Source of the DNA: Amycolatopsis sp. 2-15
GTDB taxonomy: Bacteria; Actinomycetota; Actinomycetes; Mycobacteriales; Pseudonocardiaceae
Assembly: GCF_030285625.1 (NCBI RefSeq)
Contig: NZ_CP127294.1
Coordinates: 9,370,001-9,434,000 of the forward strand
Reading direction: 5' to 3'
DNA length: 64,000 bases
A program made the position numbers and the translations under genes. The notes under the pieces are model-generated. The model worked only from the letters and a program-made list of their open reading frames with translations, did no database searches and was not told the DNA's origin. Of the stretch, positions 1-11,138 are shown one piece after another; within the stretch, counting starts at the first letter, position 1, and every line of letters starts with the position of its first letter.

Positions 1-188
1 ATCGACCCATCCCCGGTCGATCGATCGAAATGCCACTGTAGGTAGCCAAAGTGTCGTGCTGAAGGCTCCATAAGGTCTACCCGGTTGCTCTGAGTAGCAC
101 CAGGGTCAAACGTAGCGTGTCACTCGGATGGAGCAGCACCGAACAGTTGAAATTAGTTCACCAAAACTGCTGAGTGAGCGTGATCATC

Positions 189-1664
189 TCACAGTCTGTG
201 AACGGCCGCGGCGCGCTCGGCCGCCTCGTGCTCCTCGCCGCGAGCCGTCCGGACGCGCCGTGCGCGCAGCTCCAGGATCGCCAGCAGCAGCGCGACGCAC
301 GTCAGCGCCGCCGAGCAGCACATCGCGATGGTGAGCGCGAGGGAGTAGTTCCGGTCCGACGCCAGCACCGCCGATTCGAACACCGAAGCCAGCACCGCCG
401 TGCCGATCGCCGTGCCGATGCGCTGCCCCGTCTGCAACGCACCGCCAGCGGCGCCCGCCATGGTCGTGGGCACGCACTCCAGCGTCAGCGTGGTGTTCGG
501 CGAGATCACCATGCCGCCACCGATTCCGCCGAGCAGCAACGGCAGCGCGACCGCCCAGCCCGCGGCCGACGGTGGCACGAACTCCACCACCGCCGCGACG
601 ACCAGTAACGCGAAGGCCACGAGGCTCAAGCCCGTGACGGACAGCCGCCTCCCGAACCGGGGCACCAGCCGCCCCGCGACGGCGGCCGACACGGCCGAGC
701 CGATCGCGAACGGAGTGACCGACAGCCCGGACTGCAACGGCGTGTACCCGAGGCCCTGCTGAAAAAACAGCGCGAAGACCAGCCAGACGCCGGCGAACCC
801 GCAGAAGTACAGCGCCCCCACCGCGACGCCGGGCGCGTACCCCGGCGTGCCCGTGAAAAGCCGGATGTCGAGCAACGGCGACCGGCCGCGCGTCACCACC
901 CGGCGCTCCCACCACACGAACCCGGCGAAGCACACCGCCGCGATCGGGAAGAGCCACCACAGGCGTCGCAGGCCGCCCTGCTGCGATTCGACGAGCGGCA
1001 GCAGCACACCCAGCACCGCGATCGCCAGGAGCAGAATTCCTGCGACGTCGATCTCGGACCGCAGCCGGACCCCGCGTCCCTCGGTCTTCGGCAAGAGCCG
1101 CAGCGCGAGCCCGAACGCCAGCGCGCCGACGGGCACGTTCACGTAGAACACCCACCGCCAGCCGCCCGGATCGCCGAACACGGCCAGGAGCACACCGCCG
1201 AGCACCGGCCCGATGGCCGTGGAGATCCCGACCACCGCGCCGAACAGGCCGAACGCGCGAGCGCGTTCGGCGCCGCGGAAGAGGTCCTGGATCAGGCCGG
1301 TGTTCTGCGGAGTCAGGAAACCCGCGGCGCAGCCCTGGGCGAGCCGCGCGATCACCAGCGTGGTCGGGTCCTGAGCCGCGCCGGCCACCGCGCTCGTGGC
1401 GACGAACGCGGCCAGCGCGACGAGGAACACCCGCCGCCGGCCGAGCGCGTCGCCGAGCCGCCCGCCCGTGACGAGCACCAGGCCGAACGTGAGCGCGTAG
1501 CCGGACACCACCCACTGGATCGTGCCGCTGCCGGTGTTCAGGCCCCGCTGCATCGCGGGCAGGGCCGTGTTGACGATGCTGACGTCGAGCAGGGTCATGA
1601 ACCCGGCCGTCAACGTGACAGCGAGGGCACGCCACCGGAGCGGGTCCGGAACGTACTCCGTCAT
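189..1664 (-). CDS. MFS drug/solute exporter, DHA2 (EmrB/QacA) type
   Basis: 491 aa polytopic membrane protein of the proton-driven DHA2 exporter type, which usually has 14 membrane helices. The N-terminus carries the motif-A signature G-G-R-L-G-D-A-L-G-R-R-R between helices 2 and 3 (near residue 70), and hydrophobic segments run to about residue 465. The family exports drugs, dyes or metabolites; the substrate here cannot be read from sequence. The ATG shares one base with the dnaE stop (TGATG), so it is probably translated by coupling from dnaE. The function call is solid at family level only. Confidence 0.9.
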   Translation of the reverse strand: MTEYVPDPLRWRALAVTLTAGFMTLLDVSIVNTALPAMQRGLNTGSGTIQWVVSGYALTFGLVLVTGGRLGDALGRRRVFLVALAAFVATSAVAGAAQDPTTLVIARLAQGCAAGFLTPQNTGLIQDLFRGAERARAFGLFGAVVGISTAIGPVLGGVLLAVFGDPGGWRWVFYVNVPVGALAFGLALRLLPKTEGRGVRLRSEIDVAGILLLAIAVLGVLLPLVESQQGGLRRLWWLFPIAAVCFAGFVWWERRVVTRGRSPLLDIRLFTGTPGYAPGVAVGALYFCGFAGVWLVFALFFQQGLGYTPLQSGLSVTPFAIGSAVSAAVAGRLVPRFGRRLSVTGLSLVAFALLVVAAVVEFVPPSAAGWAVALPLLLGGIGGGMVISPNTTLTLECVPTTMAGAAGGALQTGQRIGTAIGTAVLASVFESAVLASDRNYSLALTIAMCCSAALTCVALLLAILELRARRVRTARGEEHEAAERAAAVHRL

Positions 1665-4600
1665 CAGGTGTTGGCGGTGATCCCGGGGATGCCCTTGAGT
1701 TCACCGATGAGCATCGAGCTGACCTTCACCGGGTAATCGTAAAGCGCGAACACGGTCTGGTTCTTGCCGACGAGTTTCAGGTGCACCGGGGTCTCGCCCT
1801 TGTGCGCCAGCAGCGTCGACTTGAGCTCGCTCACCACCGACTGGTCGATCTTCTCGGCCGCGGCCAGCAGCATCAGCGGTGGTTCCTCGTCGCCGTTGCC
1901 GATCTCGGACAGGTCCAGCGGCACGAGCCCGCCGCCGAACACCGACATCTTGTCCTCGCGCCAGTTGACCCGGCCCTTGACCAGCACCGCGTTGTCCTCG
2001 ACCAGGTCCGCGGCGAACATCGAGTACGCCTTGGCGAAGAACAGCACCTCGATCGCGGCGTCCATGTCCTCGACCGTGCAGATCGCCCAGGGCTCGCCCT
2101 TCTTGTTCACGCGCCGCTCCAGCGAGGTGAGCAGACCCGAGATCACGACCTCGCCCTCCCTCGGCGGATCGGCGAGCAGGCCCGCGATCGGCTTGGGCGC
2201 GTGCTTGCGCAGGATGCGCTCGGCACCGTCGAGCGGGTGCGCGGACACGTACAGGCCCAGCATCTCCCGCTCGTAGGCGAGCAGCTGCTTGCGCGGGTAC
2301 TCCTCTTCACCGAACTTCAGGTGCGCGAGCGGCGACGAGGACGGCGTGGCCTCGGCCGAGTCGTCGTCCCCGCCGAAGGAGCCGAACAGGTCGAACTGGC
2401 CCATGGCCTCCTGGCGCTTGAGCGGCACGACGGCTTCCACCGCGTCCTCGTGCACCTGGATCATCGACAGGCGGGTGTGGCCCATCGTGTCGAACCCGCC
2501 GGCCTTGATCAGCGATTCCATGACCCGCTTGTTGCAGGCCACCAGCTCCGACTTGTCGAGGAAGTCGGTGAACGAGGAGTACTTGCCCTTCTCCTCGCGC
2601 GTCTTGATGACCGACTCCACCACGTTGGCGCCGACGTTGCGCACGGCGCCCAGCCCGAAGCGGATGTCGTTCCCGACGGCCGCGAAGCGCAGGGCCGACT
2701 CGTTGACGTCCGGCGGCAGCACCTTGATGCCGAGGCGACGGCACTCCGACAGGTAGATGGCCGACTTGTCCTTGTTGTCACCCACGGACGTGAGCAGCGC
2801 GGCCATGTACTCCGGCGTGTAGTTCGCCTTGAGGTAGGCCGTCCAGTACGCGATCAGGCCGTAGGCGGCCGCGTGGCTCTTGTTGAACGCGTAGCCGGCG
2901 AACGGGAGGATCGTGTCCCATAGCGCCTTGACCGCTTCGGGCGAGAAGCCGCCGGGCAGCAGGGGGCTGGCCTTCATGCCCTCTTCGAAGCCCTCGTACT
3001 CCTTCTCGAGGACTTCCTTCTTCTTCTTGCCCATCGCTCGCCGCAGCGTGTCCGCTCGGCCCATCGTGTAGCCCGCGACCTTCTGCGCGATCTGCATGAT
3101 CTGCTCTTGGTACACGATCAGGCCGTAGGTCTCGGACAGGATCTCGCGCAGCGGCTCTTCGAGCTGCGGGTGGATCGGCGTGACCTTCTGCCGGTTGTTC
3201 TTGCGGTCGGCGTAGTCGTTGTGCGCGTTCATGCCCATCGGGCCGGGCCGGTACAGCGCGAGCACCGCGACGATGTCCTCGAACCCGGTCGGCAGCATGC
3301 GGCGCAGCAGGTCGCGCATCGCGCCACCGTCGAGCTGGAACACGCCGAGCGTGTCACCGCGGCCCAGGAGCTTGTAGGCCTCGGGATCGTCGAAGCCGAG
3401 GCGGTCGAGGTCGATCTCCTCGCCGCGGTTGGCCTTGATGTTGGCCAGCGCGTCGCCGATCACCGTGAGGTTGCGCAGGCCCAGGAAGTCCATCTTCAGC
3501 AGGCCGATGTTTTCACACGACGGGTAGTCCCAGCCGGTGATGATCGACCCGTCGTCGCGCTGCCACACGGGGATCGCTTCGGTGAGCGGCTCGCTGGACA
3601 TGATGACCGCGCAGGCGTGCACGCCGGCGTTGCGGATCAGGCCCTCGAGCCCGCGGGCGGTGTCGAAGATCGTCTTGCACTCTTCGTCGGTCTCGACGAG
3701 GGTCCGGACCTCCGCGGCTTCGGCGTAGCGCTCGTGCTTCGAGTCGACAATGCCCGACAGCGGAATGTCCTTGGCCATGATCGGCGGAGGCAGCGCCTTG
3801 GAGATCTTGTCGGCGATCGAGTAGCCCGGCTGCCCGAAGTGCACGCGGGCCGAGTCCTTGATCGCGGCCTTGGTCTTAATGGTGCCGAAGGTGATCACCT
3901 GGGCGACGCGGTCGGCACCGTACTTGTCGGTGGCGTAGCGGATCATCTCGCCGCGGCGGCGGTCGTCGAAGTCGATGTCGATGTCGGGCATCGACATGCG
4001 CTCGGGGTTGAGGAACCGCTCGAACAGCAGCTTCTGCGGGATCGGGTCGAGGTTCGTGATGCCCAGCGCGTACGCGACGAGCGCGCCGGCGGCGGAACCA
4101 CGGCCGGGGCCGACCAGGATGCCGACCTCGCGCGCGTGCTGGATGAGGTCGGCGACGATGAGGAAGTAGGCCGGGAAGCCCTTCTGCTCGATGACGCCGA
4201 GTTCGTAGTCGCAGCGCTCCTCGTAGCCGTCGGGCACGCCCTCCGGGAACCGCCACTTCAGGCCGTCGGCCACCTGGTGACGCAGCCACGTCGCCTCGGT
4301 GTGACCCTCGGGCACCTCGAAGACCGGCATGCGGTCCTTGTGCGAGTAGACGTCCTCGTAGGACTGCACGCGCTCGGCGATCAGCAGCGTGCTGTCGGCC
4401 GCGCCCGGAACCTCCTTGTCCCAGTACTGGCGCATCTCCTCGGCCGACTTGAGGAAGTAGCCGTCGCCGTCGAACTTGAACCGGGTCGGGTCGTTGAGCG
4501 TCTTGCCCGCCTGCACGCACAGCAGCGCCGAGTGCGTGTCGGCCTGGTCCTTGGTGACGTAGTGCGAGTCGTTGGTCGCGAGCGGCTTGAGGTCGAGCAG

Positions 4601-5251
4601 CTTGCCGACCTCGAGCAGGCCCTCGCGCACGGACCGCTCGATCGGCAGGCCGTGGTCCATCAGCTCGAGGAAGAAGTTGTCGGCGCCGAAGATGTCCTTG
4701 TAGTCCGACGCGGCCTGGATCGCGGCCTCGCGCTGGCCCAGCCGCAGGCGGGTCTGCACCTCGCCCGACGGGCAGCCGGTGGTGGCGATGATGCCTTCGT
4801 GGTTCTCCGCGATCAGCTCGCGGTCCATGCGCGGCTTGCGGTAGTAGCCCTGGATCGAGGCGATCGACGAGAGCTTGAACAGGTTCCGCAGCCCGGTGGC
4901 GTTCTCCGCCAGCATCGTCATGTGGGTGTAGGCACCGGCGCCGGAGACGTCGCCGCCTTCACCCAACTCGTCCGAGCCGCGCTGGCTGGCCTGTCCCCAG
5001 AACACCGGCTTCTTGTGGAAGCGGCTCTCCGGCGCGATGTAGGCCTCGATGCCGATGATCGGCTTCAGGCCGTGCTTCTTGGAGGTCTGGTAGAACTCGT
5101 CGCCGCCGTACATGTTGCCGTGGTCGGTCATGCCCACCGCGGGCATGCCCAGCCGCGCCGCCTCGGCGAAGAGGGGTCCGATCTTCGCCGCACCGTCGAG
5201 CATCGAGTACTCGGTGTGGACGTGCAGGTGGACGAAGGAATCGTTCGACAC
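1664..5251 (-). CDS. dnaE: DNA polymerase III alpha subunit, DnaE1
   Basis: 1195 aa, the normal length for actinobacterial DnaE1, the catalytic subunit of the cytoplasmic replicative polymerase. It has an N-terminal PHP domain (H-L-H-V-H-T-E-Y near residue 10, T-D-H-G-N near 42). The polymerase core has P-D-I-D-I-D-F-D near residue 424, supplying two metal-binding aspartates, and K-M-D-F-L-G-L near 586, supplying the third. An OB-fold region lies near residues 1030-1100. The start is ATG, and the intergenic region to the divergent FadR-type gene is about 320 bp. The downstream MFS gene overlaps its stop codon. Confidence 0.97.
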   Translation of the reverse strand: MSNDSFVHLHVHTEYSMLDGAAKIGPLFAEAARLGMPAVGMTDHGNMYGGDEFYQTSKKHGLKPIIGIEAYIAPESRFHKKPVFWGQASQRGSDELGEGGDVSGAGAYTHMTMLAENATGLRNLFKLSSIASIQGYYRKPRMDRELIAENHEGIIATTGCPSGEVQTRLRLGQREAAIQAASDYKDIFGADNFFLELMDHGLPIERSVREGLLEVGKLLDLKPLATNDSHYVTKDQADTHSALLCVQAGKTLNDPTRFKFDGDGYFLKSAEEMRQYWDKEVPGAADSTLLIAERVQSYEDVYSHKDRMPVFEVPEGHTEATWLRHQVADGLKWRFPEGVPDGYEERCDYELGVIEQKGFPAYFLIVADLIQHAREVGILVGPGRGSAAGALVAYALGITNLDPIPQKLLFERFLNPERMSMPDIDIDFDDRRRGEMIRYATDKYGADRVAQVITFGTIKTKAAIKDSARVHFGQPGYSIADKISKALPPPIMAKDIPLSGIVDSKHERYAEAAEVRTLVETDEECKTIFDTARGLEGLIRNAGVHACAVIMSSEPLTEAIPVWQRDDGSIITGWDYPSCENIGLLKMDFLGLRNLTVIGDALANIKANRGEEIDLDRLGFDDPEAYKLLGRGDTLGVFQLDGGAMRDLLRRMLPTGFEDIVAVLALYRPGPMGMNAHNDYADRKNNRQKVTPIHPQLEEPLREILSETYGLIVYQEQIMQIAQKVAGYTMGRADTLRRAMGKKKKEVLEKEYEGFEEGMKASPLLPGGFSPEAVKALWDTILPFAGYAFNKSHAAAYGLIAYWTAYLKANYTPEYMAALLTSVGDNKDKSAIYLSECRRLGIKVLPPDVNESALRFAAVGNDIRFGLGAVRNVGANVVESVIKTREEKGKYSSFTDFLDKSELVACNKRVMESLIKAGGFDTMGHTRLSMIQVHEDAVEAVVPLKRQEAMGQFDLFGSFGGDDDSAEATPSSSPLAHLKFGEEEYPRKQLLAYEREMLGLYVSAHPLDGAERILRKHAPKPIAGLLADPPREGEVVISGLLTSLERRVNKKGEPWAICTVEDMDAAIEVLFFAKAYSMFAADLVEDNAVLVKGRVNWREDKMSVFGGGLVPLDLSEIGNGDEEPPLMLLAAAEKIDQSVVSELKSTLLAHKGETPVHLKLVGKNQTVFALYDYPVKVSSMLIGELKGIPGITANT

Positions 5252-5571
5252 CAGCGAAAACCTCCCCTAGGCAGACGGCTTCCCGGTTGTTGCTGCGGCG
5301 CGGCCCGGGGTCCTCCACCCTAGTCCGCGCTCGCGCTGTGCGGCTCGGTAGGGATCCTCTCTCCTCACCCGCCCGCCGCGCCCGCCGACATGCCGCCCGG
5401 GGCCCGACGAAACCTTCGCGGGTGACGCCACGGCGACACCCTCGCACGCCCCACCGACAGGACCGGCGCGAGTGAACCGGCCCACACGATTCCGGTGATT
5501 CCCCCAGTCCTTGTGTGGGAGGCCCGCACCTGACTTGACACCGGTTCGGCTGAACTTCACGATCTCGTTCC
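5252..5571. promoter_or_regulatory. divergent promoter region dnaE / FadR-type regulator
   Basis: This 320 bp stretch separates dnaE (minus) from the regulator gene (plus). A consensus -35 hexamer TTGACA lies at 5535-5540, and CACGAT at 5558-5563 would be a weak -10 at 17 bp spacing. It sits about 8 bases before the regulator ATG, so a leaderless transcript is possible. I see no RNA gene or ORF of its own here. Confidence 0.4.
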
Positions 5572-6297
5572 ATGAACCTGTCTGACAGCCAGACAGCCGG
5601 ACAAGGCCCCCGTCGCGTGAGCGCCATGGAGGCCGTGCTGGCCTACCTGCGCCGCGCCATCGAACGCGGCGAGTACGCCGTGGGCGACAAGCTGCCGTCC
5701 GAAGCCGCGCTGAGCAAGGAGTTCGAGGTCAGCCGCTCGGTGATCCGCGAGGCGCTGCGCGGGCTGCAGGCGCTCGGGCTGACCGTCTCCCGCACCGGCA
5801 AGGGCACGTTCGTCACCGCGACCGGCCCGGCCGAGAACCCCACTTTCGGTGACTACTCGGCGCGCGACCTCATCGAGGTGCGCCGCCACGTCGAAATCCC
5901 CGTGGCGGGGTACGCGGCCCTGCGCCGCGACGCCGACCACCTCGACCTGCTCGGTCACCTCGCCGAGCGGATGGAGCTCGAGACCGACAACACGGCGTGG
6001 GTGGCGCTCGACTCGCTGTTCCACATCACCATCGCGCAGGCCTCGGGCAACCCGGTGTTCGCCAAGGTGATCGAGGAGATCCGCGACGCGCTGGCCCGCC
6101 AGTCGGCGTTCCTCAACCGGCTGGGCGACCGGCGAGCGGAGTCGAACGTGGAGCATCGGCGGATCGTCACGGCGATCGCCGACGGCTCGGAAGAGGCGGC
6201 CGTGGCCGCGATGACGGCGCACCTCGCGCACGTCGAGCAGGCGCTGACCACCATCGTGCGGCCGGACCGCACGGCGAAGCAGAACAGGACCGACTGA
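5572..6297 (+). CDS. GntR-family (FadR/FCD) transcriptional regulator
   Basis: 241 aa. An N-terminal winged HTH (residues about 18-85, with [11 protein letters not shown] and [10 protein letters not shown]) is followed by an all-helical FCD ligand-binding domain (H-V-E-I-P-V-A-G near 105, H-I-T-I-A-Q-A near 153, E-H-R-R-I near 200). It ends 4 bases before the L-asparagine permease gene, so it likely controls the permease/asparaginase operon. The first ATG is used. An in-frame GTG at 5617 or ATG at 5626 is also possible and would place the palindrome at 5578 in the leader rather than the coding region. Confidence 0.88.
   Translation: MNLSDSQTAGQGPRRVSAMEAVLAYLRRAIERGEYAVGDKLPSEAALSKEFEVSRSVIREALRGLQALGLTVSRTGKGTFVTATGPAENPTFGDYSARDLIEVRRHVEIPVAGYAALRRDADHLDLLGHLAERMELETDNTAWVALDSLFHITIAQASGNPVFAKVIEEIRDALARQSAFLNRLGDRRAESNVEHRRIVTAIADGSEEAAVAAMTAHLAHVEQALTTIVRPDRTAKQNRTD
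5578..5596. promoter_or_regulatory. candidate autoregulatory operator palindrome
   Basis: CTGTCTG-ACAGC-CAGACAG is a perfect 7-bp inverted repeat, and the first 11 bases also form the nearly perfect palindrome CTGTC-T-GACAG. FadR-family dimers bind short palindromes with GT..AC cores, so this is a reasonable autoregulatory site. It overlaps the first codons of the annotated start, hence the doubt about that start. Confidence 0.35.
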
Positions 6298-6301
6298 AAA
6301 C

Positions 6302-7738
6302 GTGAGTGAACAGACCCTTTCGTCGTCCGGCGAAACGGAGAAGCACGCCGACGCCGGTGACGCCGGCTACAACAAGGCGCTGAAGTCCCGCCACATCTCC
6401 ATGATCGCGATCGGCGGCGCCATCGGCACCGGCCTGTTTCTCGGCGCGGGCGGACGGCTCGCGCAGGCCGGGCCGGCGCTGGCGATCGTGTACGCCGTGT
6501 GCGGGCTCTTCGCGTTCTTCGTGGTGCGCGCGCTGGGCGAGCTGATCCTGCACCGTCCGTCCTCAGGTGCCTTCGTGTCCTACGCGCGGGAGTTCATGGG
6601 CGAGAAGGGCGCGTACGTCGCGGGCTGGATGCACTTCGTCAACTGGTCCACGACCGGCATCGCCGACATCACCGCGATCGCACTGTATGCGCACTTCTGG
6701 TCGTTCTTCGCGCCGATCCCGCAGTGGGTGCTGGCCCTGATCGCGCTGGCCGTGGTGCTGACGCTGAACCTCGTTTCGGTGAAGCTGTTCGGCGAGATGG
6801 AATTCTGGTTCGCGATCGTCAAGGTCGCCGCGCTCGTGCTGTTCATGATCATCGGCATCGTGCTGCTCGTCACGCAGCACCCGGTCGACGGCCTCGCGCC
6901 CGGCCCGCAGCTGATCGCCGACCACGGCGGGATCTTCCCGGCCGGCGTGCTGCCGATGATCCTCATCGTGCAGGGCGTGGTGTTCGCGTACGCGTCGGTG
7001 GAGCTGGTCGGCGTTGCGGCGGGCGAGACGGAGAACCCGCAGAAGATCATGCCCAAGGCGATCAACTCGATCATGTGGCGCATCGCGGTGTTCTACGTCG
7101 GTTCCGTGGTGCTGCTGGCGATGCTCATGCCGTGGAACTCCTACACCGGTGACGAGAGCCCGTTCGTGACGGTGCTCTCGCACCTCGGGGTGCCGGCGGC
7201 GGGCAGCGTGATGAACCTCGTGGTGCTCACCGCCGCGATGTCGAGCCTCAACTCGGGCCTGTACTCCACCGGCCGCATCCTGCGGTCGATGTCGGTCGCC
7301 GGCTCGGCGCCGAAGTTCACCGGCGTGATGAACCGCAACCAGGTGCCCTACGGCGGCATCCTGCTCACCGCGTCGGTCTGCGTGCTCGGCGTGGGGCTCA
7401 ACTACGTCGTGCCGAAGGACGCGTTCGAGATCGTGCTGAACTTCGCCGCGATCGGCATCCTCGCCACGTGGGCGATCATCGTGCTGTGCCACCTGCTGTT
7501 CGTGCGCAAAGCCAACCGCGGTGAGCTCACGCGGCCGTCGTTCCGGCTGCCGGGCTCGCCGTGGACCGAGCTGACGACGCTGGTGTTCCTCGCCGCCGTG
7601 GTGGTGCTGATGGCGTTCGACAAGACCGGCCGGATCACGCTGCTCGCGTTGCCGGCGATCGTCGTGGCGCTGGTGATCGGCTGGTTCTGCGTGCGCAAGC
7701 GCATCGACATGAGCGCGTTCGAGAAGGCCGAACAGTGA
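6302..7738 (+). CDS. ansP: L-asparagine / amino acid permease (APC family)
   Basis: 478 aa, about 12 membrane helices, amino acid-polyamine-organocation superfamily. The signature [20 protein letters not shown] begins near residue 29 and is typical of the GabP/AnsP/CycA group. The next gene encodes an asparaginase that overlaps its stop, so L-asparagine is the best substrate guess, giving uptake followed by hydrolysis. It lies 4 bases after the FadR-type regulator gene, implying co-transcription. Related permeases for Phe, Lys or GABA cannot be excluded from sequence alone. Confidence 0.85.
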   Translation: MSEQTLSSSGETEKHADAGDAGYNKALKSRHISMIAIGGAIGTGLFLGAGGRLAQAGPALAIVYAVCGLFAFFVVRALGELILHRPSSGAFVSYAREFMGEKGAYVAGWMHFVNWSTTGIADITAIALYAHFWSFFAPIPQWVLALIALAVVLTLNLVSVKLFGEMEFWFAIVKVAALVLFMIIGIVLLVTQHPVDGLAPGPQLIADHGGIFPAGVLPMILIVQGVVFAYASVELVGVAAGETENPQKIMPKAINSIMWRIAVFYVGSVVLLAMLMPWNSYTGDESPFVTVLSHLGVPAAGSVMNLVVLTAAMSSLNSGLYSTGRILRSMSVAGSAPKFTGVMNRNQVPYGGILLTASVCVLGVGLNYVVPKDAFEIVLNFAAIGILATWAIIVLCHLLFVRKANRGELTRPSFRLPGSPWTELTTLVFLAAVVVLMAFDKTGRITLLALPAIVVALVIGWFCVRKRIDMSAFEKAEQ

Positions 7739-8697
7739 GCGCCCCCGAACAGCGCGTGCCGGGGCACGTCCCCTTGGTCCACCTCCTGCGCGACGGCATG
7801 GTCGAAGGCGTGCACCACGGTTCGGTGATCGCGCTCGCACCGGACGGGTCCACGCTCTTCTCCGCCGGCGACCCGGACGCCGCGATGTACCCGCGCTCCA
7901 CGGCGAAGCCGCTTCAGGCCACGGCGATGGCCCGGCTGGGCCTGCGGCTGCCGCCGGCGGGGTTCGCGATCGCCGCGGCCAGCCACTCGGGCGAACGCCG
8001 GCACCTCGACGCCGCGGCCGCCGTGCTGGCCGGCCACGGCTTCACCCCCGAAGACCTCGGGAACCCGGCCGACTACCCGTTCGACCCGGTCGAGCGGGAC
8101 GCGTGGGTCGCCGAGGGCCGGCCGCCCGCGCGGCTGGCGCACAACTGCTCCGGCAAGCACGCCGCGATGCTCGCCACCTGCCGGGAGCAGGGCTGGGACC
8201 CGCGCACGTACCTCGATCCCGGACACCCGTTGCAGCTCTCGATCCGGGCGACCGTCGAGGACCTCACGGGGCAGGCCGTGCCGCGCGTGGCCGTGGACGG
8301 GTGCGGTGCGCCGCTGTTCGCGCTGTCGCTGCGCGGGCTCGCCCGGGCGGCCTCGCGGCTGGCCACCGCGGCGCCGGGCACGCCGGAAAGCCTGGTGGCC
8401 CAAGGCATCCGGCAGCACCCGGACCTCGTGGGTGGCACCCGTCGTGACGTCACCGCGGTGATGCGCGCGGTGCCCGGGCTCCTCGCGAAGGACGGGTTCG
8501 AGGCCGTGCAGCTCGCCGCGCTGCCCGATGGCACGGCCGTGGCGCTGAAGATCGCCGACGGCGGCGACCGCGCGCGGCCCGCCGTGCTCGCGGCCGCGCT
8601 GGAGCTGTGCGGGGTCGACGCCGGCGTGCTCGAACCGTTCACGAGTCCGGCGCTGCGGGTCACCGCGGAACTCGAAGGCCGCCCGCGCGCTGCGTGA
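7735..8697 (+). CDS. L-asparaginase, type II (Rhizobium etli AnsA-like)
   Basis: 320 aa using the GTG at 7735, which overlaps the permease stop as GTGA. It belongs to the Asparaginase_II family (pfam06089), related to the R. etli enzyme and unlike E. coli asparaginase. Visible family motifs are R-S-T-A-K-P (the S-x-x-K pair), A-S-H-S-G-E, N-C-S-G-K-H (C-x-x-K, zinc ligands in the R. etli enzyme) and D-G-C-G-A-P (third ligand). It hydrolyses L-asparagine to aspartate and ammonia in the cytoplasm. It forms an operon with the permease and FadR-type regulator, suggesting inducible asparagine use. Confidence 0.88.
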   Translation: MSAPEQRVPGHVPLVHLLRDGMVEGVHHGSVIALAPDGSTLFSAGDPDAAMYPRSTAKPLQATAMARLGLRLPPAGFAIAAASHSGERRHLDAAAAVLAGHGFTPEDLGNPADYPFDPVERDAWVAEGRPPARLAHNCSGKHAAMLATCREQGWDPRTYLDPGHPLQLSIRATVEDLTGQAVPRVAVDGCGAPLFALSLRGLARAASRLATAAPGTPESLVAQGIRQHPDLVGGTRRDVTAVMRAVPGLLAKDGFEAVQLAALPDGTAVALKIADGGDRARPAVLAAALELCGVDAGVLEPFTSPALRVTAELEGRPRAA

Positions 8698-8757
8698 CCC
8701 CGCTCACGCGTGACGGGTAGCGTCGAACGCGTCCGGCTTGGTGAAAGGGGTAAACCT

Positions 8758-10383
8758 GTGCTGCAGCGCGTCGCCGACCTCCTGCTCGGTCTCCCGAAAG
8801 CGGAGGGCCCGGCGCCCGTCGCCACCAAGGGCCTGCGGATACCCATGCCCGACGGGGTCCACCTCGTGGCCGACCGGTACACGCCGGCGGGCCAGCGTTC
8901 GGGGCCGGTGGTGCTCGTGCGCACGCCGTACGGGCGCACCGGGCCGATCGCGGCGCTCTTCGGCAGCGTCTTCGCACGCCACGGCCTGCAGACGGTGGTC
9001 CAGAGCACCCGCGGCACGTTCGGCTCCGAAGGCGAGTTCCGCCCGTTCCACCTCGAACGCGAGGACGGCATCGCGACCGCCGAGTGGCTGCGCGCGCAGC
9101 CGTGGTGCGACGGGCGGCTGGCGACGGCGGGCCTGAGCTACCTCGGGCACACGCAGTGGGCGATGGGGCCCTACCTCGACCCGCCGCTCGAAGCCATGGC
9201 ACTGGGCGTGACGGCTTCGGAGTTCGTGAGCACGTTCTACCCGGGCGGGGTGCTCGCGGCCGACAACATGGTGTCGTGGTCGGCCATGATCGGCCGGCAG
9301 GAGGAACGGTTCGCGGGCCTGCCGAACCCCGTGCAGAAGCGCAGGACGCGCCGCGCGATGACGCACCTGCCGCTGAACGCCGCCGACGTGGCCGCGATCG
9401 GCAAGCAGGTGCTGTTCCTGCGCGACGTGACCACCCACGCCGAACCGGACGACGGCTACTGGGCCATGTCCGACCACAGCGCGGGGGTCGCCGGGCTCGC
9501 CGTGCCCGTCAGCATGGTCACCGGGTGGTACGACCTGTTCATCCAGGGCCAGCTGCGTGACTTCCGGACGCTGCAGGACGCGGGGCGCGCGCCGCGGATC
9601 ACGATCGGGCCGTGGGCCCACGGCGACCCGGCCAGCCTGCGGATCTCCGTGCAGGACCAGGTCGGGTTCCTGCGCGCGCACCTGCTCGACGACCGCGCGC
9701 AGCTGCAGCGCTCACCCGTGCGGCTGTACCTGCAGCAGGCGGCGACCTGGCTCGACTTCGACGCGTGGCCGCCCGAGTCCACGGCCACCGACTCGCACCT
9801 GCGGCCGATCGGCGGCCTCGGCGAGGTGGTCGACGGCGAAGCCCGGCCCACCGCGTTCACCTACGACCCCGCCGACCCGACACCCGCGGTCGGCGGTCCG
9901 CTGCTGACGGGCACCAACAAGCAGCAGGACAACAACGACGTCGAGGCACGCGACGACGTGCTCGTGTTCACCGGCGAACCGCTGATCGCCGACCTCGACG
10001 TGATCGGTGAGGTGAGCTCGACCGTGTTCGTGCGCACCGAACTGGGCCACGCCGACGTGTACGTGCGGCTGTGCGACGTCGACCAGGACGGGCGCTCGCT
10101 GAACGTCACCGACGGCATCCTGCGGCTGCGGCCCGGCGCGCCCGAGGCGGACGCCGACGGGATCGTGACCGCGCAGGTCCGGCTCGACCCCACGGCCTAC
10201 CGGTTCCGCCGCGGCCATCGGCTGCGCGTGCAGGTGGCGGGCGGCGCGTTCCCGCGCTTCGCCCGCAACCACGGCACGGGCGAACCGGTGGCGAGCGCGG
10301 TCGACGGCAAGGCGAACCGGTTCGAGATCTTCCACGACGCGGCGCGCCCGTCGCGGGTCACGCTGCCCGTCTTCAGCCGCTGA
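8758..10383 (+). CDS. CocE/NonD family alpha/beta hydrolase
   Basis: 541 aa from the GTG at 8758, chosen because GAAAGGGG lies 7 bases upstream; an in-frame GTG at 8710 has no such site. An alpha/beta hydrolase N-terminal part carries the nucleophile elbow G-L-S-Y-L-G-H (near residue 125), then an Asp in G-W-Y-D-L-F and a His in G-P-W-A-H-G. It ends in a jelly-roll X-Pro dipeptidyl-peptidase C-terminal domain. The family includes cocaine esterase, glutaryl-acylases and X-Pro peptidases, so the substrate is unknown. No signal peptide is visible. It overlaps the convergent phosphoesterase by 11 bp. Confidence 0.87.
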   Translation: MLQRVADLLLGLPKAEGPAPVATKGLRIPMPDGVHLVADRYTPAGQRSGPVVLVRTPYGRTGPIAALFGSVFARHGLQTVVQSTRGTFGSEGEFRPFHLEREDGIATAEWLRAQPWCDGRLATAGLSYLGHTQWAMGPYLDPPLEAMALGVTASEFVSTFYPGGVLAADNMVSWSAMIGRQEERFAGLPNPVQKRRTRRAMTHLPLNAADVAAIGKQVLFLRDVTTHAEPDDGYWAMSDHSAGVAGLAVPVSMVTGWYDLFIQGQLRDFRTLQDAGRAPRITIGPWAHGDPASLRISVQDQVGFLRAHLLDDRAQLQRSPVRLYLQQAATWLDFDAWPPESTATDSHLRPIGGLGEVVDGEARPTAFTYDPADPTPAVGGPLLTGTNKQQDNNDVEARDDVLVFTGEPLIADLDVIGEVSSTVFVRTELGHADVYVRLCDVDQDGRSLNVTDGILRLRPGAPEADADGIVTAQVRLDPTAYRFRRGHRLRVQVAGGAFPRFARNHGTGEPVASAVDGKANRFEIFHDAARPSRVTLPVFSR

Positions 10384-11134
10384 ACGCCACCACTCGCTGG
10401 TGGGTGGTGAGCCGGCCGTCGTCGAGCAGCACGTGCAGCAGCAGCGACGGCGGCCGCTCGAAGTCGATCGGGCCGCCCTCGGCCCACGAGCGGTCGGCGC
10501 CGGGCTCGACGGGCAGCAGACCACCGGAGACAACGCCGGGGGCGACGCGCACCGGCACGCCCGCGAACGTCGTGGCGGCGCCGGTGTGGACGTGGCCGCA
10601 GAGCAGCGCGAGCACCCGCGGGTGGCGCCGCAGGACCTCGGCGAGTCGGTCTTCGCCGGTCTGGCGGATGGCGTCCACGAGCGGGATGCCGACCTCGACC
10701 GGTGGGTGGTGGAAACCGACGAACGCGGGGCCGTCGTGGGCGGTGAGCGCTTCGTCGAGCCACGCGAGCGTCGCGTCTTCGAGGTAACCCGCGCCCTGGC
10801 CGGGGATCGTCGAGTCGCACATCGCCACGAGGACACCGTTCACGTCGGTGGCGACGTTGACCGGGCCGGCGCTCGCCGGCTCGCCGAGCAGGACCTCGCG
10901 GAAGGCCTCGCGCACGTCGTGGTTACCGGGACACGTGAGCACGGGCGCGGGGTGCTTGAGCAGCTCGGTCGCGCGGCGGTACTCCTCGGGCAGGCCGTGG
11001 TCGGCGACGTCGCCCGTGACGAACACGGCCTCGACCGCGAGCGCGCGCAGGTAGTCGAACACCGCGGCGGTGCGCGCTTCGGCGCGGTCACCGCCGTCCA
11101 GGTGGATGTCCGACAGGTGTGCGAAGACCTTCAT
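10373..11134 (-). CDS. calcineurin-type metallophosphoesterase (CpdA-like)
   Basis: 253 aa. The full metallophosphoesterase motif set is present: S-D-I-H-L-D-G near residue 7, G-D-V-A-D-H near 42, G-N-H-D near 72, H-H-P-P near 147 and G-H-V-H-T near 185. Order and spacing fit class III cyclic nucleotide phosphodiesterases and related phosphatases binding two metals. ATG at 11134 is chosen because the DxH motif starts a few residues later; the longer frame upstream has no family features. It is cytoplasmic by sequence and probably cotranscribed with the GntR gene 4 bases upstream. Confidence 0.85.
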   Translation of the reverse strand: MKVFAHLSDIHLDGGDRAEARTAAVFDYLRALAVEAVFVTGDVADHGLPEEYRRATELLKHPAPVLTCPGNHDVREAFREVLLGEPASAGPVNVATDVNGVLVAMCDSTIPGQGAGYLEDATLAWLDEALTAHDGPAFVGFHHPPVEVGIPLVDAIRQTGEDRLAEVLRRHPRVLALLCGHVHTGAATTFAGVPVRVAPGVVSGGLLPVEPGADRSWAEGGPIDFERPPSLLLHVLLDDGRLTTHQRVVAFSG

Positions 11135-11138
11135 GCGG

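Noticed and set aside
3107..5323. 738-aa plus-strand frame opposite dnaE
   Set aside because: Antisense shadow of dnaE with no recognisable domain.
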